A DNA stretch of 55,762 nucleotides from Lysobacteraceae bacterium NML07-0707 (GTDB lineage: Bacteria; Pseudomonadota; Gammaproteobacteria; Xanthomonadales; Xanthomonadaceae), in the NCBI GenBank assembly GCA_002798295.1, contig NWQT01000010.1:1-55762 (forward strand), written 5' to 3'. Made by a program: the position numbers and the translations under genes. Below, one piece after another: positions 1 through 7,191 of the stretch; position 1 is the stretch's first letter; every line of letters starts with the position of its first letter. The notes beneath the pieces are model-generated. The model saw nothing but the letters and a program-made list of their open reading frames with translations, made no database searches and was not told the origin of the DNA.

Positions 1-122
1 TCAAATGCCGCGCTACTTGAAACCGTGGCCGCTTGCCATAGGGCGCACCTGATGCCGGGCAGTTTGCAGGGGTGGTGACAGACTGGGCTTACCCCCCTGT
101 ATCTGGGTAAGCAAAGAAAATT

Positions 123-144
123 GGGGGCAACTTTGGGGGCAACT
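123..144 (+). repeat. GGGGGYAACTTT direct repeat pair, copy 1
   Basis: Two tandem units of GGGGGCAACT separated by TTT. The same motif, with T for C, recurs at 330-351, and a diverged TGACGGTAACT pair lies at 1053-1075. Possible integrase arm-type or att-related sites; this role is inferred. Confidence 0.5.
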
Positions 145-239
145 CTATCCAGCGGCTTCGAGAAAGTTTCGGCAAATCAATGTATTGCAATTACTTTTGG
201 ATTGCACCCATACAAATACACGTCCCAGAACGTCCCAAG

Positions 240-281
240 AAGGCCAGAAACCCCAAGCAAATCAAGGGTTCTGGCCTTTTT
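240..281 (+). terminator. Rho-independent terminator-like hairpin
   Basis: AAGGCCAGAA at 240-249 pairs with TTCTGGCCTT at 269-278, extended by CCC/GGG pairing inside the loop side, and is followed by T residues to 281. It would terminate transcription running rightward, but no gene upstream of it is recognised. Confidence 0.55.
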
Positions 282-329
282 CATTGGTGCATATCGTTCC
301 AAGTCGTGCCATTGAATCCCGGGGTATGT

Positions 330-378
330 GGGGGTAACTTTGGGGGTAACTGCTGTTACCCCGAAAGGAGTTACCCCC
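330..378. repeat. GGGGGTAACTTT repeats, direct and inverted, before the integrase fragment
   Basis: Two direct units lie at 330-351 and two inverted units (GTTACCCC at 355-362 and AGTTACCCCC at 369-378) directly precede the ATG of the integrase fragment. The cluster could be binding sites for the integrase or its excisionase, or autoregulatory sites. Function is inferred from position only. Confidence 0.5.
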
Positions 379-380
379 AA

Positions 381-455
381 ATGCTGACCGATGCCGCAAT
401 ACGCAAGGCGAAGCCGAAAGCCAAGGCTTACAAGCTGGCAGCAAGTCAACTTTGA
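381..455 (+). pseudogene. Truncated tyrosine integrase, N-terminal fragment
   Basis: A 24-codon frame begins MLTDAAIRKAKPKAKAYKLA, which matches the conserved start of P4-type phage/island integrases (the DUF4102 arm-binding N-terminus). The frame then leaves the family sequence and stops at 453-455, so no catalytic domain remains. An AAAGGAG sequence at 364-370 could serve as ribosome site. Together with the flanking repeats it marks the scar of an integrated element that has been almost entirely lost. Confidence 0.6.
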
Positions 456-507
456 TATTCGGCTGCAAATTCATCAAATTCGATGTGGGCAGCATATCTC
501 TTATGAC

Positions 508-801
508 TCATGGTGTTCGCGGGGTTACTCCAATAAGTGCGAGGAAGTTACAAGGCTGACAGAGCTGATAGCCCTCAGCTTCCTTGGCGGATGGGGGCGA
601 TGGAAAGTGGCAACGTATTCTGCAATCAGCGTCCCCCTTGTCATTACGCTGATCGAACAAAAACCCGACGCGGCTGCCGTTGCCTTCAATCACTGCGCAG
701 CCAGCGGCCTTGAGCAGGGATTCAATCGCCGCCCATTCCAGAGTCTTGCTGGCAAGGGGGGCAAATACAGCTTCAAGGGTTTTGCGCTGTTTGCTGTTCA
801 T
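508..801 (-). CDS. HicA-like toxin, orphan and probably degenerate
   Basis: The 97-residue product starts MNSKQRKTLEAVF and contains LEWAAIESLLKAAG and EGNGSRVGF, which resemble the N-terminal half of HicA mRNA-interferase toxins. The end (KEAEGYQL...FLALIGVTP) resembles the HicA C-terminus. Between them lie about 15 residues that do not fit the family, so the gene may carry compensating indels. I chose the ATG at 801 rather than the one at 813 because the family usually begins here. No HicB antitoxin follows on the same strand, where it would be expected, so this looks like a relic of a toxin-antitoxin module stranded in the island scar. Confidence 0.5.
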   Translation of the reverse strand: MNSKQRKTLEAVFAPLASKTLEWAAIESLLKAAGCAVIEGNGSRVGFLFDQRNDKGDADCRIRCHFPSPPSAKEAEGYQLCQPCNFLALIGVTPRTP

Positions 802-845
802 GCCCCTATGCACTCAATGAGTGATGTCACTGCTAATGGGTTTTG

Positions 846-1150
846 ATGCCGTAACAAGGCAGGGATCGGGTAAAAGTTCAGGCAGCTTCAGGCTGTAAAC
901 CGGCCGTCCTGCCCATGCAGGGAAAATTCCCCCACGCAATCAATCAAGTGACCTACCGCTGGAAGCCCGGCAAGCCCGCTGCCAGAAATCGGGGAGCTTT
1001 GCGCACGGAGTGATAGACTTCCCGCCTGCCGACAAATCCACGCCGCGAAAAATGACGGTAACTTTGACGGTAACTACATCCTGCGTTTGTTGGCAATTTG
1101 AACGGTATCCATGGGATACAGCTACTTTGGGGTTGCACCCACCCATGTTT
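846..1150. other. Intergenic stretch with diverged island-edge repeats
   Basis: No gene is visible. A TGACGGTAACT tandem pair at 1053-1075 is a diverged copy of the repeats before the integrase fragment. A stretch near 1120-1143 (ACTTTGGGGTTGCACCCA) resembles 192-211 (ACTTTTGGATTGCACCCA), so the two could be decayed left and right island ends. Confidence 0.35.
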
Positions 1151-1154
1151 GATT

Positions 1155-1178
1155 GCCCGCACCGATGCGGGCGTTTTT
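1155..1178 (+). terminator. Rho-independent terminator
   Basis: GCCCGCA at 1155-1161 pairs perfectly with TGCGGGC at 1166-1172 around a CCGA loop and is followed by GTTTTTG. It lies just upstream of queD and would end any transcript entering from the left. Confidence 0.7.
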
Positions 1179-1200
1179 GTATCTAGCCAAAGGAAATGTC

Positions 1201-1557
1201 ATGGACATTTTCAAGATTTTCACTCTGGAAGCTGCCCACCGCCTGCCCAATGTCCCGGAAGGCCATAAATGTGCACGCCTGCACGGTCATTCATTCCGCG
1301 TGGAACTGCATGTCAGCGGCCCCATCGACCCGCAACTGGGCTGGGTGATGGACTTTGCCGACCTGAAAGCGGCTTTCAAGCCGCTGTATGAGCAGCTTGA
1401 CCACCATTACCTCAACGATATTGAAGGCCTGGAAAACCCGACCAGCGAGCGGCTGGCGCAGTGGATTTGGGAACGGCTGAAGCCTTCGGTGCCCTTGTTG
1501 TCAGCAGTGGTCGTGCATGAGACGTGTACCGCTGGCAGCCGTTATACCGGCAGCTGA
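1201..1557 (+). CDS. queD: 6-carboxy-5,6,7,8-tetrahydropterin synthase QueD
   Basis: QueD converts 7,8-dihydroneopterin triphosphate to 6-carboxytetrahydropterin, an early step in making the queuosine precursor preQ0. The 118-residue product shows the family features in order: the zinc-binding histidine in AAHRLP near residue 12, the CARLHGHSF segment with the catalytic cysteine and two zinc-binding histidines near residues 25-32, a WVMDFADLK motif near residue 50, LDHHYLND near residue 68, NPTSERLA near residue 80 and the closing [10 protein letters not shown]. Length is normal for the bacterial enzyme. The ATG at 1201 follows an AAAGGAAA ribosome site. It stands alone between a terminator and the phasin gene. 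Confidence 0.93.
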   Translation: MDIFKIFTLEAAHRLPNVPEGHKCARLHGHSFRVELHVSGPIDPQLGWVMDFADLKAAFKPLYEQLDHHYLNDIEGLENPTSERLAQWIWERLKPSVPLLSAVVVHETCTAGSRYTGS

Positions 1558-1582
1558 ACATACGGAAACAAACAAAAGCGAA

Positions 1583-1614
1583 TTGTTGCAGCGCAAAATT
1601 ACTTGCGCTATGCT
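1583..1614 (+). promoter_or_regulatory. Candidate promoter and PhaR-type operator of the phasin gene
   Basis: The stretch TTGTTGCAGCGCAA at 1583-1596 is followed by an inverted repeat GCGCAA/TTGCGC (1591-1596 and 1603-1608) and by TATGCT at 1609-1614, which could be a -10 box. TGC-rich palindromes in phasin promoters are bound by the repressor PhaR in other proteobacteria, so autoregulated phasin control is plausible here. This is inferred from sequence resemblance. Confidence 0.4.
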
Positions 1615-1670
1615 GCATCGCACAAATCGGGAATCCCCGGTTTCTTGCCAACCAACCGAGGAAAATCGCC

Positions 1671-2078
1671 ATGTATCAGCCGCAATTCAACGAACAGTTC
1701 GTCGCCGCAACCCGCCAGTTTGCCGACACCGCTGCGCGCATCAATCGCCTGGCGCTTGAGAACGCCGAAAAAGTGTTTGGCCTGCAACTTGCCGCACTGG
1801 AAGAAAGCGCCAATGCCACCTTCGCCTACTGGGGTCAGTTGGTGGAAGCCCGTGATTTCAACGGTCTGCGTGATGCCGTCCCGGCAGGCGTGCAAGTGGC
1901 TCGTGAAAACGCCGAGCGCGCTATCGCCACCACCCAGGAAATCTACGACAGCACACTGAAGACCAACGAAGCCATCGCACAAATCGCCAAGGGCGAAGTG
2001 GAGCAGGCCGTGGCCAAGGTGCAAGCCGAAGGCGAAAAGGCCGTCAAGGCCGCAGCCAAGAAGGCACGCGCCGCCTGA
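1671..2078 (+). CDS. Phasin family protein
   Basis: The 135-residue product is almost entirely helical and begins MYQPQFNEQFVAATRQFADT, typical of phasins that coat polyhydroxyalkanoate granules. It has a central FNGLRDAVPAGVQVARENAERA region and an alanine- and lysine-rich tail (EGEKAVKAAAKKARAA), the usual phasin C-terminus. The ATG at 1671 is preceded by GAGGAAAA, which fixes the start. It is monocistronic, with a palindromic promoter region upstream and a strong terminator downstream. No PHA synthase gene is in the window, so whether it serves PHA storage or another role cannot be told. Confidence 0.85.
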   Translation: MYQPQFNEQFVAATRQFADTAARINRLALENAEKVFGLQLAALEESANATFAYWGQLVEARDFNGLRDAVPAGVQVARENAERAIATTQEIYDSTLKTNEAIAQIAKGEVEQAVAKVQAEGEKAVKAAAKKARAA

Positions 2079-2102
2079 TTCTGGCTACAAGTCGCTTTCA
2101 AG

Positions 2103-2130
2103 CCCGGCAGCTTTGGTTGCCGGGTTTTTT
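2103..2130 (+). terminator. Rho-independent terminator after the phasin gene
   Basis: CCCGGCA at 2103-2109 pairs with TGCCGGG at 2118-2124, followed by six T residues. The stop codon of the convergent hydrolase gene lies inside this T tract. Confidence 0.85.
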
Positions 2131-2761
2131 ATTGCCTGCCTGGCGTGTCTGCGCCAAATACCCATTGAATATCCGCCTCGGTAAAACGCTGTGGCATCAG
2201 GTATTCGCCTTCAAACAGGGCAATATCCAGCCGCTGCCAAGGCAATTCAAAGTCTGCCTGCTGGGTGCGGATAGCATCGCGCAGCAAGGTTGTGCAATAG
2301 CGATGCGGCTTATTACGTGCAGCCAGCACAAAGCGCTCGCCAATACGCTGGCGCATATGCAGAGCCGTCTGGATACGCTGCTCGCGGCTCAAAAACCTTG
2401 GCCGTGCTACCGCGATGGCTTCGGCATGTTCGGCCGCAGCAAACTCGGCCAGGGTACTGAGCAAAACCTGATCCGGGCGCGCAGGGTCGTCATCGGTCGA
2501 GGCATGGACAATCCACACCTCGGGCGAGACTTCTACCACCATGCCGATATGCGAATAACGGCTATGGCTCAGATGGCGGATTAACAGGCTTTCCCGACTT
2601 GTGCCGCTACGGAACACCCAATCGCCGACTTCTAGCCACTGAGCGGATGGCAGCGCTGGTGCAGGACGGCGCAGTTGTTGCGAGCGATAGCCCCAGCCCA
2701 ACACCGCCAGCAAGGCCGTGGCCAGCATTAACGCCAGCCAGTAGTGAGCAGACCGGGGCAT
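2129..2761 (-). CDS. YiiX/YebB-like NlpC/P60 cysteine hydrolase
   Basis: The 210-residue protein begins with a hydrophobic segment (about residues 7-24) that would anchor it in the inner membrane or export it. The rest fits the circularly permuted papain-like fold of the YiiX/YebB group. GDWVFRSG opens the domain near residue 46, SRYSHIGMVV near residue 68 carries the catalytic histidine, and HRYCTTLLRDA near residue 153 carries the catalytic cysteine. Such enzymes probably cleave peptide or acyl bonds, but the substrate is unknown. It lies 11 bp downstream of the lipoprotein gene on the same strand and may share its transcript. Confidence 0.75.
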   Translation of the reverse strand: MPRSAHYWLALMLATALLAVLGWGYRSQQLRRPAPALPSAQWLEVGDWVFRSGTSRESLLIRHLSHSRYSHIGMVVEVSPEVWIVHASTDDDPARPDQVLLSTLAEFAAAEHAEAIAVARPRFLSREQRIQTALHMRQRIGERFVLAARNKPHRYCTTLLRDAIRTQQADFELPWQRLDIALFEGEYLMPQRFTEADIQWVFGADTPGRQ

Positions 2762-2772
2762 GTGAATGCACG

Positions 2773-3186
2773 TTAGAACATGCCCAGCTGAACACGCCAG
2801 CCCTTATCGGTTTCCACTAAATGAACCCGCTCCTGGGTGCTGGTACCTTGCTTGAAGTGCACGGTGACCTTGACCGAGGCACGCTTGCCATCCCCAGGAT
2901 GCGCTTCTGCGCCTTCGGTAGTGATTTTGTCCACCCCGCCGCGCTCCTCAGCTTCAGCCTTGTGCTCGGCCACCATGGCGCGCAATTTGCCCGTCATCAG
3001 CTCCTTCTCGCCGGGCTTGGCCACTGTCTTTTCTGAAACATGCAGCATGGCGATGACGGCGTCGGCATCCCCGGCATAGCTTTTTTCCACAAATGCCCGC
3101 GCGACATCTTCCGGGGATTTTTTCCCGCAAGCTGCCAACAAGGTCATCGCAAACAGGGCAATGAAAGCCCATTTGAAAGCACGCAT
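2773..3186 (-). CDS. Small lipoprotein with DUF4878-like domain
   Basis: The 137-residue product has a lipoprotein signal peptide: MRAFK, a hydrophobic core, and the lipobox LLAAC near residues 15-19, followed by GKKS. The mature part starts SPEDVARAFVEKSYAGDADAV, a pattern seen in DUF4878 proteins that resemble the NTF2 fold, and ends with a beta-rich stretch (VKVTVHFKQGTS, VHLVETDKGWRV). The start at 3186 is supported by AGGAG about nine bases upstream. An earlier in-frame start would remove the signal peptide from the N-terminus. Its function is not known. It precedes the YiiX-like gene on the same strand. Confidence 0.75.
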   Translation of the reverse strand: MRAFKWAFIALFAMTLLAACGKKSPEDVARAFVEKSYAGDADAVIAMLHVSEKTVAKPGEKELMTGKLRAMVAEHKAEAEERGGVDKITTEGAEAHPGDGKRASVKVTVHFKQGTSTQERVHLVETDKGWRVQLGMF

Positions 3187-3221
3187 CAAATCACTCCTGA
3201 AGTTTGAAAACACATGGTTAT

Positions 3222-3857
3222 TTATGCCTGCCAAGGCATGATTTGCAAAGGGGGCGCGCCTAGCACCCGGCTCAAGATGGCCATGTTTTCGGCCTGCCGC
3301 AGCATTGCAGGCTCAACCGGATTGGCAATCCAGCCTGCAAACCGGCAGCCATCGGCCACAATCGCCCGCTGTGTAACCCGGGCCTGATGCACACACCCCA
3401 ACCGCAGTCCCACCACCATCAATACCGGGATATCCAGCGCACGCACCAAATCAGCCTGCTCAAGCGTGCGGCTCAACGGCGCAGCCCAGCCACCAACGCC
3501 CTCAACCAGCACCCCCTCGTGTCCTGCACGCAGGCGGGCATGGGCATGCTGAAGCGGCGCAAGCGCGATATCCACACCCACCTCGGCTGCGGCGATTTCC
3601 GGTGCGGCAGGCAAAGGCAAGGCATAGGGGTTGCGCAGCGCATAGGGCACTTCCAGACCATCGGCCTGCTGCAAAGCCAGCGCATCTTCGCTGCGCCAGC
3701 CCCCGCCAGTTTCAATGCAGCCACTGGCAACCGGCTTCATGCCCACTAGCCGCTGCCCGGCTTCAGCCGCTTGCCGGAGCAGGGTGCATGTCACAAACGT
3801 TTTACCAATCCCGGTATCGGTGCCGGTGACATACAGGTCAAGAGAGAGCTTCTTCAT
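3222..3857 (-). CDS. bioD: ATP-dependent dethiobiotin synthetase BioD
   Basis: BioD closes the ureido ring of dethiobiotin from 7,8-diaminononanoate, CO2 and ATP, the penultimate step of biotin synthesis. The 211-residue product opens with YVTGTDTGIGKTFV, the P-loop typical of BioD, near residues 9-22. GMKPVASGC near residue 39 and VEGVGGWAAPLS near residue 120 are further family signatures, and the length is normal. I use the ATG at 3857; a GTG at 3863 would add two residues. No other bio gene is in the window. It is divergent from msrC across about 30 bp that must hold both promoters. Confidence 0.92.
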   Translation of the reverse strand: MKKLSLDLYVTGTDTGIGKTFVTCTLLRQAAEAGQRLVGMKPVASGCIETGGGWRSEDALALQQADGLEVPYALRNPYALPLPAAPEIAAAEVGVDIALAPLQHAHARLRAGHEGVLVEGVGGWAAPLSRTLEQADLVRALDIPVLMVVGLRLGCVHQARVTQRAIVADGCRFAGWIANPVEPAMLRQAENMAILSRVLGAPPLQIMPWQA

Positions 3858-3888
3858 CTTCACATTATCTGCGCTTTACACTTGGCAG

Positions 3889-4371
3889 ATGTTTAATCCC
3901 ATCTCTCTTGAAGGCGACAAGCCTGCCCAATACGCCCAGCTTTTGCTGGCCTGCCAGAACCTTTTGCATGGCGAGCGCGACCGCATCGCCAATGCCGCCA
4001 ATCTCTCCGCCCTGCTGTTCAACAGCCTGCCCAACCTCAACTGGGCCGGCTTCTACTTCTTTGACGGCCAGGAACTGGTGGTAGGTCCCTTCCAGGGGCT
4101 GCCAGCCTGTGTGCGCATCCCGCTGGACAAAGGCGTCTGTGGCGCGGCTGCCCGCCAACGCCAAACCCAACGCGTGGAAGATGTCCACGCCTTTCCCGGC
4201 CATATCGCCTGCGATGCCGCCTCGCGCTCGGAAATCGTCATCCCATTGCTGAAAAATGACGAACTGGTTGGCGTGCTGGATATCGACAGCCCACTGCCCG
4301 CCCGCTTCGATAGCGACGACCAGAAAGGCCTGGAAGCCATTGCCACCGTGTTCGTCGAGTCGCTAGACTGA
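3889..4371 (+). CDS. msrC: Free methionine-(R)-sulfoxide reductase (GAF domain)
   Basis: The 160-residue protein is a single GAF domain of the fRMsr type, which reduces free methionine-(R)-sulfoxide in the cytoplasm. The family landmarks are visible: NLNWAGFYF near residue 49 and three conserved cysteines at about 74 (LPACVRIP), 84 (GVCGAA) and 108 (HIACDA), the last being the expected catalytic residue. VGVLDIDSP near residue 127 closes the ligand pocket. The ATG at 3889 gives the family's usual length; the frame stays open further upstream, but that part overlaps bioD on the other strand. It is divergently transcribed from bioD. Confidence 0.9.
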   Translation: MFNPISLEGDKPAQYAQLLLACQNLLHGERDRIANAANLSALLFNSLPNLNWAGFYFFDGQELVVGPFQGLPACVRIPLDKGVCGAAARQRQTQRVEDVHAFPGHIACDAASRSEIVIPLLKNDELVGVLDIDSPLPARFDSDDQKGLEAIATVFVESLD

Positions 4372-4375
4372 CTCG

Positions 4376-4435
4376 CTCCACCGTTACGCTCTTGGCAAAG
4401 TTGCGCGGCTTGTCCACACCAATGCCACGGGCACG
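4376..4435 (-). pseudogene. Relic of the 3' end of glmS
   Basis: These 60 bp match 50 of 60 bases of the true glmS 3' end at 5256-5315. Read leftward they encode GVDKPRNFAKSVTVE, against [15 protein letters not shown] in the intact gene, but lack the stop codon. The copy lies on the far side of the membrane-protein gene at 4577-5248, so that gene is flanked by a real and a decayed glmS end. Confidence 0.75.
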
Positions 4436-4576
4436 TACTTCCTATAGATGGTGCAGGACAGCACAGCCGAATACAGGCCGCGCAACAAGTGCTCCGTCAG
4501 GGTCTTTTTCATGGCGCAAGGTTAAGGGATGCACGCGTGCCTTGCAGCCCCATTCACATCATGGGTCTGCGTTCTC

Positions 4577-5248
4577 TCAGAGCTTGCTTAAAATCACGAT
4601 ACTAATAATCTGTCCAAACAACAGGCACATCACCCAGGCAATCACAGCGCTGGCGTACCAGGATTGTTGCAGCCGCGCACTCTGGTATTGGTGAGTGTCT
4701 GGCTGCATGCCTTGCAGCTTCCGGTCAGTCCACCAAAGTACCAGCACGAGCAGGGCCGACATCAACACAAATGCGACCAACTGCAGCAATGCCATGAAAG
4801 ACGATGAGCGCGATGAAAATCTGTCGAGGAAACTATTTACAGACACAATCACATTTTGGCTGCCGCAAAGCAAAAACAGCGATAGCGCGCCCAACAGCAG
4901 CACCACGACGCGCATGGCACGCTGTGGCAATGCCATAGCTATGGGAGGGACTTCCGGCAAAGGGGTCGAGCCCAAGCGGGGCAGTGGCTCATGCAATGGG
5001 TGATTCCGGTAATTCCATTGGTAGCGATACATGCCTCTGACTGTGAGCGGCCACATCACTAGCGCGACAATCGTCGCCAAAAGCCAGACACCAACCTGAG
5101 CCACTGACACGGCATAGCCCAGGCGATCCAGCAGAACGACCAAACCGATCCAGGTGAACAAGGTCAGCATGACGAGGCAACTGAACGCACCAATCAGGGC
5201 GACCGTTTTAAGCGTATTGCGCTTTGTGGCAGGCTGACTTGGTTGCAT
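4577..5248 (-). CDS. Hypothetical four-helix membrane protein
   Basis: I do not recognise this 223-residue protein. It has about four membrane segments, near residues 15-40, 50-65, 110-130 and 150-168, with a further one near the C-terminus (residues 198-220). The loop after the second helix is proline-rich (PLHEPLPRLGSTPLPEVPP). The N-terminus is short, basic and cytoplasmic in appearance. It starts only four bases after the glmS stop codon on the same strand, so it is probably co-transcribed with glmS. It is flanked by the relic glmS end at 4376-4435, which suggests it was inserted here by a recombination event at the end of glmS. Confidence 0.6.
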   Translation of the reverse strand: MQPSQPATKRNTLKTVALIGAFSCLVMLTLFTWIGLVVLLDRLGYAVSVAQVGVWLLATIVALVMWPLTVRGMYRYQWNYRNHPLHEPLPRLGSTPLPEVPPIAMALPQRAMRVVVLLLGALSLFLLCGSQNVIVSVNSFLDRFSSRSSSFMALLQLVAFVLMSALLVLVLWWTDRKLQGMQPDTHQYQSARLQQSWYASAVIAWVMCLLFGQIISIVILSKL

Positions 5249-5252
5249 CGGC

Positions 5253-7079
5253 CTACTCCACCGTCACGCTCTTGGCAAGGTTGCGGGGCTTGTCCACATC
5301 GGTGCCGCGCGCCAGGGCGGTGTAGTAGGCCAGAAGCTGTACCGGGATGGCATGGACAATCGGCGAGAGCAGCCCGGCATGGCGCGGGGTACGGATGACA
5401 TGTACGCCGTCCTCTTCGCCAAACTGGCTGTCGGCATCGGCAAACACGAACATCTCGCCGCCACGGGCGCGCACTTCCTGGATATTGGCCTTGACCTTTT
5501 CCAGCAGGCGGTCGTTCGGGGCAATCACCACCACCGGCATTTCACTATCCACCAGCGCCAGCGGGCCGTGCTTGAGCTCACCGGCGGGATAGCCTTCGGC
5601 GTGGATATAGGAGATTTCCTTGAGCTTGAGTGCACCCTCCAGGGCAATCGGGTAATGCACGCCGCGCCCCAGGAACAGCGCGTGCTGCTTGGCAGTGAAC
5701 TTCTCGCTCCAGGCCTTGATTTGCGGCTCCAGATTGAGCGCGTGCTGCACGCTGCCGGGCAGGTGGCGCAGCGCATCGAGCAATTCGGCCTCGTGCCTGG
5801 TATCCAGCCGTCCGCGCAGCTTGGCCAAGGTGCCGGCCAGCACGAACAACGCCACCAACTGCGTGGTGAAGGCTTTGGTCGATGCCACGCCAATTTCCGC
5901 GCCGGCACGGGTGTAGAACACCCAGCGGCTGGCGCGCGGGATAGCGCTCTCGGGCACATTGCAGATGGCAAGGGTCAGCGCCTGGCCTTGTGCCTTGGCG
6001 TATTTGAGCGCTTCCATGGTGTCCAGCGTTTCACCGGACTGCGAAATGGTCACTACCAGTTGTTTGGGGTTGGCCACCACATCGCGATAGCGGTATTCGC
6101 TGGCGATATCCACCGCGCAGGGAATGCCGGCCAGTGACTCAATCCAGTAGCGCGCCACAAGGCCGGCATAGAAGCTGGTGCCGCAGGCCAGAATCTGCAC
6201 CGATTCAACCTGCGAAAAATCATGGTTTTCTGCGCCAAAAAGCTGCGCATCAAAAGCGGCCAGGTCAGAGATGCCCTCAATGGTGTCGGCCAGTGCTGAA
6301 GGCTGCTCGTGGATTTCCTTCTGCATGAAGTGGCTATAGGGCCCCAGCTCCAACGAGGCCAGCGAGACATCCGAGGTGTGCAGGGTGCGCTCAACCAGCT
6401 GACCTTGGGCATCGAAAATCGCCACCTGATCGCGACCAAGCTGCGCGGTATCGCCTTCTTCCAGAAATATCACCTGCCGGGTGGCCTGCAGAACCGCCGA
6501 GACATCCGAGGCGATGAAGTTCTCACCCTCACCCACGCCAATCAGCAGCGGACAGCCCATGCGCGCCACCACCATGCAGTCAGGCTGCTGACGCTCAATC
6601 ACGGCGATGGCATAGGCGCCTTCCAGCACGCCGGTGGCCTGCTGCACCGCCTGCAACAGCGTGGCGCCCTGCTGCTGATGGTAGTGAATCAGATGGGCAA
6701 TGACTTCCGTGTCGGTCTGCGAATCAAACGCATAGCCCTTATCGCGCAGGAACGTGCGCCAGGTTTCGTGGTTTTCGATGATGCCGTTATGCACCACGGC
6801 AATGCCGTCACTGACATGCGGATGGGCATTGGCCTCGGTCACGCCGCCGTGGGTCGCCCAGCGGGTATGACCGATGCCAAGCTGCGCCTGCAAGCCTTCG
6901 GCCTGGGCGGCAGCGGCCATTTCCGCAACGCGCCCGGTGCGACGCACCCGCTGGATGTGTCCTTCGGCCAACACCGCCACACCTGCGGAGTCATAGCCCC
7001 GGTATTCCAGGCGCTTGAGTCCTTCCAACAGCAATGGCACGACATCACGGGCGGCAACGGCTCCGACAATTCCACACAT
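5253..7079 (-). CDS. glmS: Glutamine--fructose-6-phosphate aminotransferase GlmS
   Basis: GlmS makes glucosamine-6-phosphate, the entry point to UDP-GlcNAc for peptidoglycan and lipopolysaccharide. The 608-residue product matches the family length. The N-terminal glutaminase starts MCGIVGAV, so Cys becomes residue 1 after Met removal; this fixes the start at 7079 instead of the in-frame start three codons earlier. [17 protein letters not shown] and VVHNGIIEN follow. Two SIS sugar-isomerase domains occupy the C-terminal half ([43 protein letters not shown]), and the end is the invariant KSVTVE. In many gammaproteobacteria it adjoins glmU; here about 29 kb separates them. Confidence 0.97.
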   Translation of the reverse strand: MCGIVGAVAARDVVPLLLEGLKRLEYRGYDSAGVAVLAEGHIQRVRRTGRVAEMAAAAQAEGLQAQLGIGHTRWATHGGVTEANAHPHVSDGIAVVHNGIIENHETWRTFLRDKGYAFDSQTDTEVIAHLIHYHQQQGATLLQAVQQATGVLEGAYAIAVIERQQPDCMVVARMGCPLLIGVGEGENFIASDVSAVLQATRQVIFLEEGDTAQLGRDQVAIFDAQGQLVERTLHTSDVSLASLELGPYSHFMQKEIHEQPSALADTIEGISDLAAFDAQLFGAENHDFSQVESVQILACGTSFYAGLVARYWIESLAGIPCAVDIASEYRYRDVVANPKQLVVTISQSGETLDTMEALKYAKAQGQALTLAICNVPESAIPRASRWVFYTRAGAEIGVASTKAFTTQLVALFVLAGTLAKLRGRLDTRHEAELLDALRHLPGSVQHALNLEPQIKAWSEKFTAKQHALFLGRGVHYPIALEGALKLKEISYIHAEGYPAGELKHGPLALVDSEMPVVVIAPNDRLLEKVKANIQEVRARGGEMFVFADADSQFGEEDGVHVIRTPRHAGLLSPIVHAIPVQLLAYYTALARGTDVDKPRNLAKSVTVE

Positions 7080-7191
7080 GCGGCACACTCTTCAAGTTAA
7101 GACTGGCGCATTGTAATGATTTCCCATTGCCTGCCCGATGCTGCCTGGCGTGATTTGGGGCAGGCTAGCACGTGGCCTGCCTTTCCCGGAA

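Larger units (their letters stand above)
1..380. other. Island-scar region without a confident gene
   Basis: No gene can be supported here. Short frames open at the left edge (stops at 50-52 and 76-78) may be the end of a gene outside the window, but I do not recognise them. The stretch holds a hairpin with 8-bp arms at 87-94 and 105-112, direct repeats of a GGGGGYAACTTT unit at 123-143 and 330-351, inverted copies of the same unit at 356-378, and a terminator-like hairpin at 240-281. This arrangement immediately precedes an integrase start and looks like the attachment or arm-site region of an integrated island. Confidence 0.45.

Noticed and set aside
190-1145. A tRNA or tmRNA as island attachment site
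   Set aside because: The TTGCACCCA stretches at 203-211 and near 1143 cannot be folded into a tRNA or a tmRNA end.
4382-4512. Small minus-strand frame starting MKKTLTEHLLRG
   Set aside because: It runs into the glmS relic in a different frame and matches nothing I know, so it was not called as a gene.
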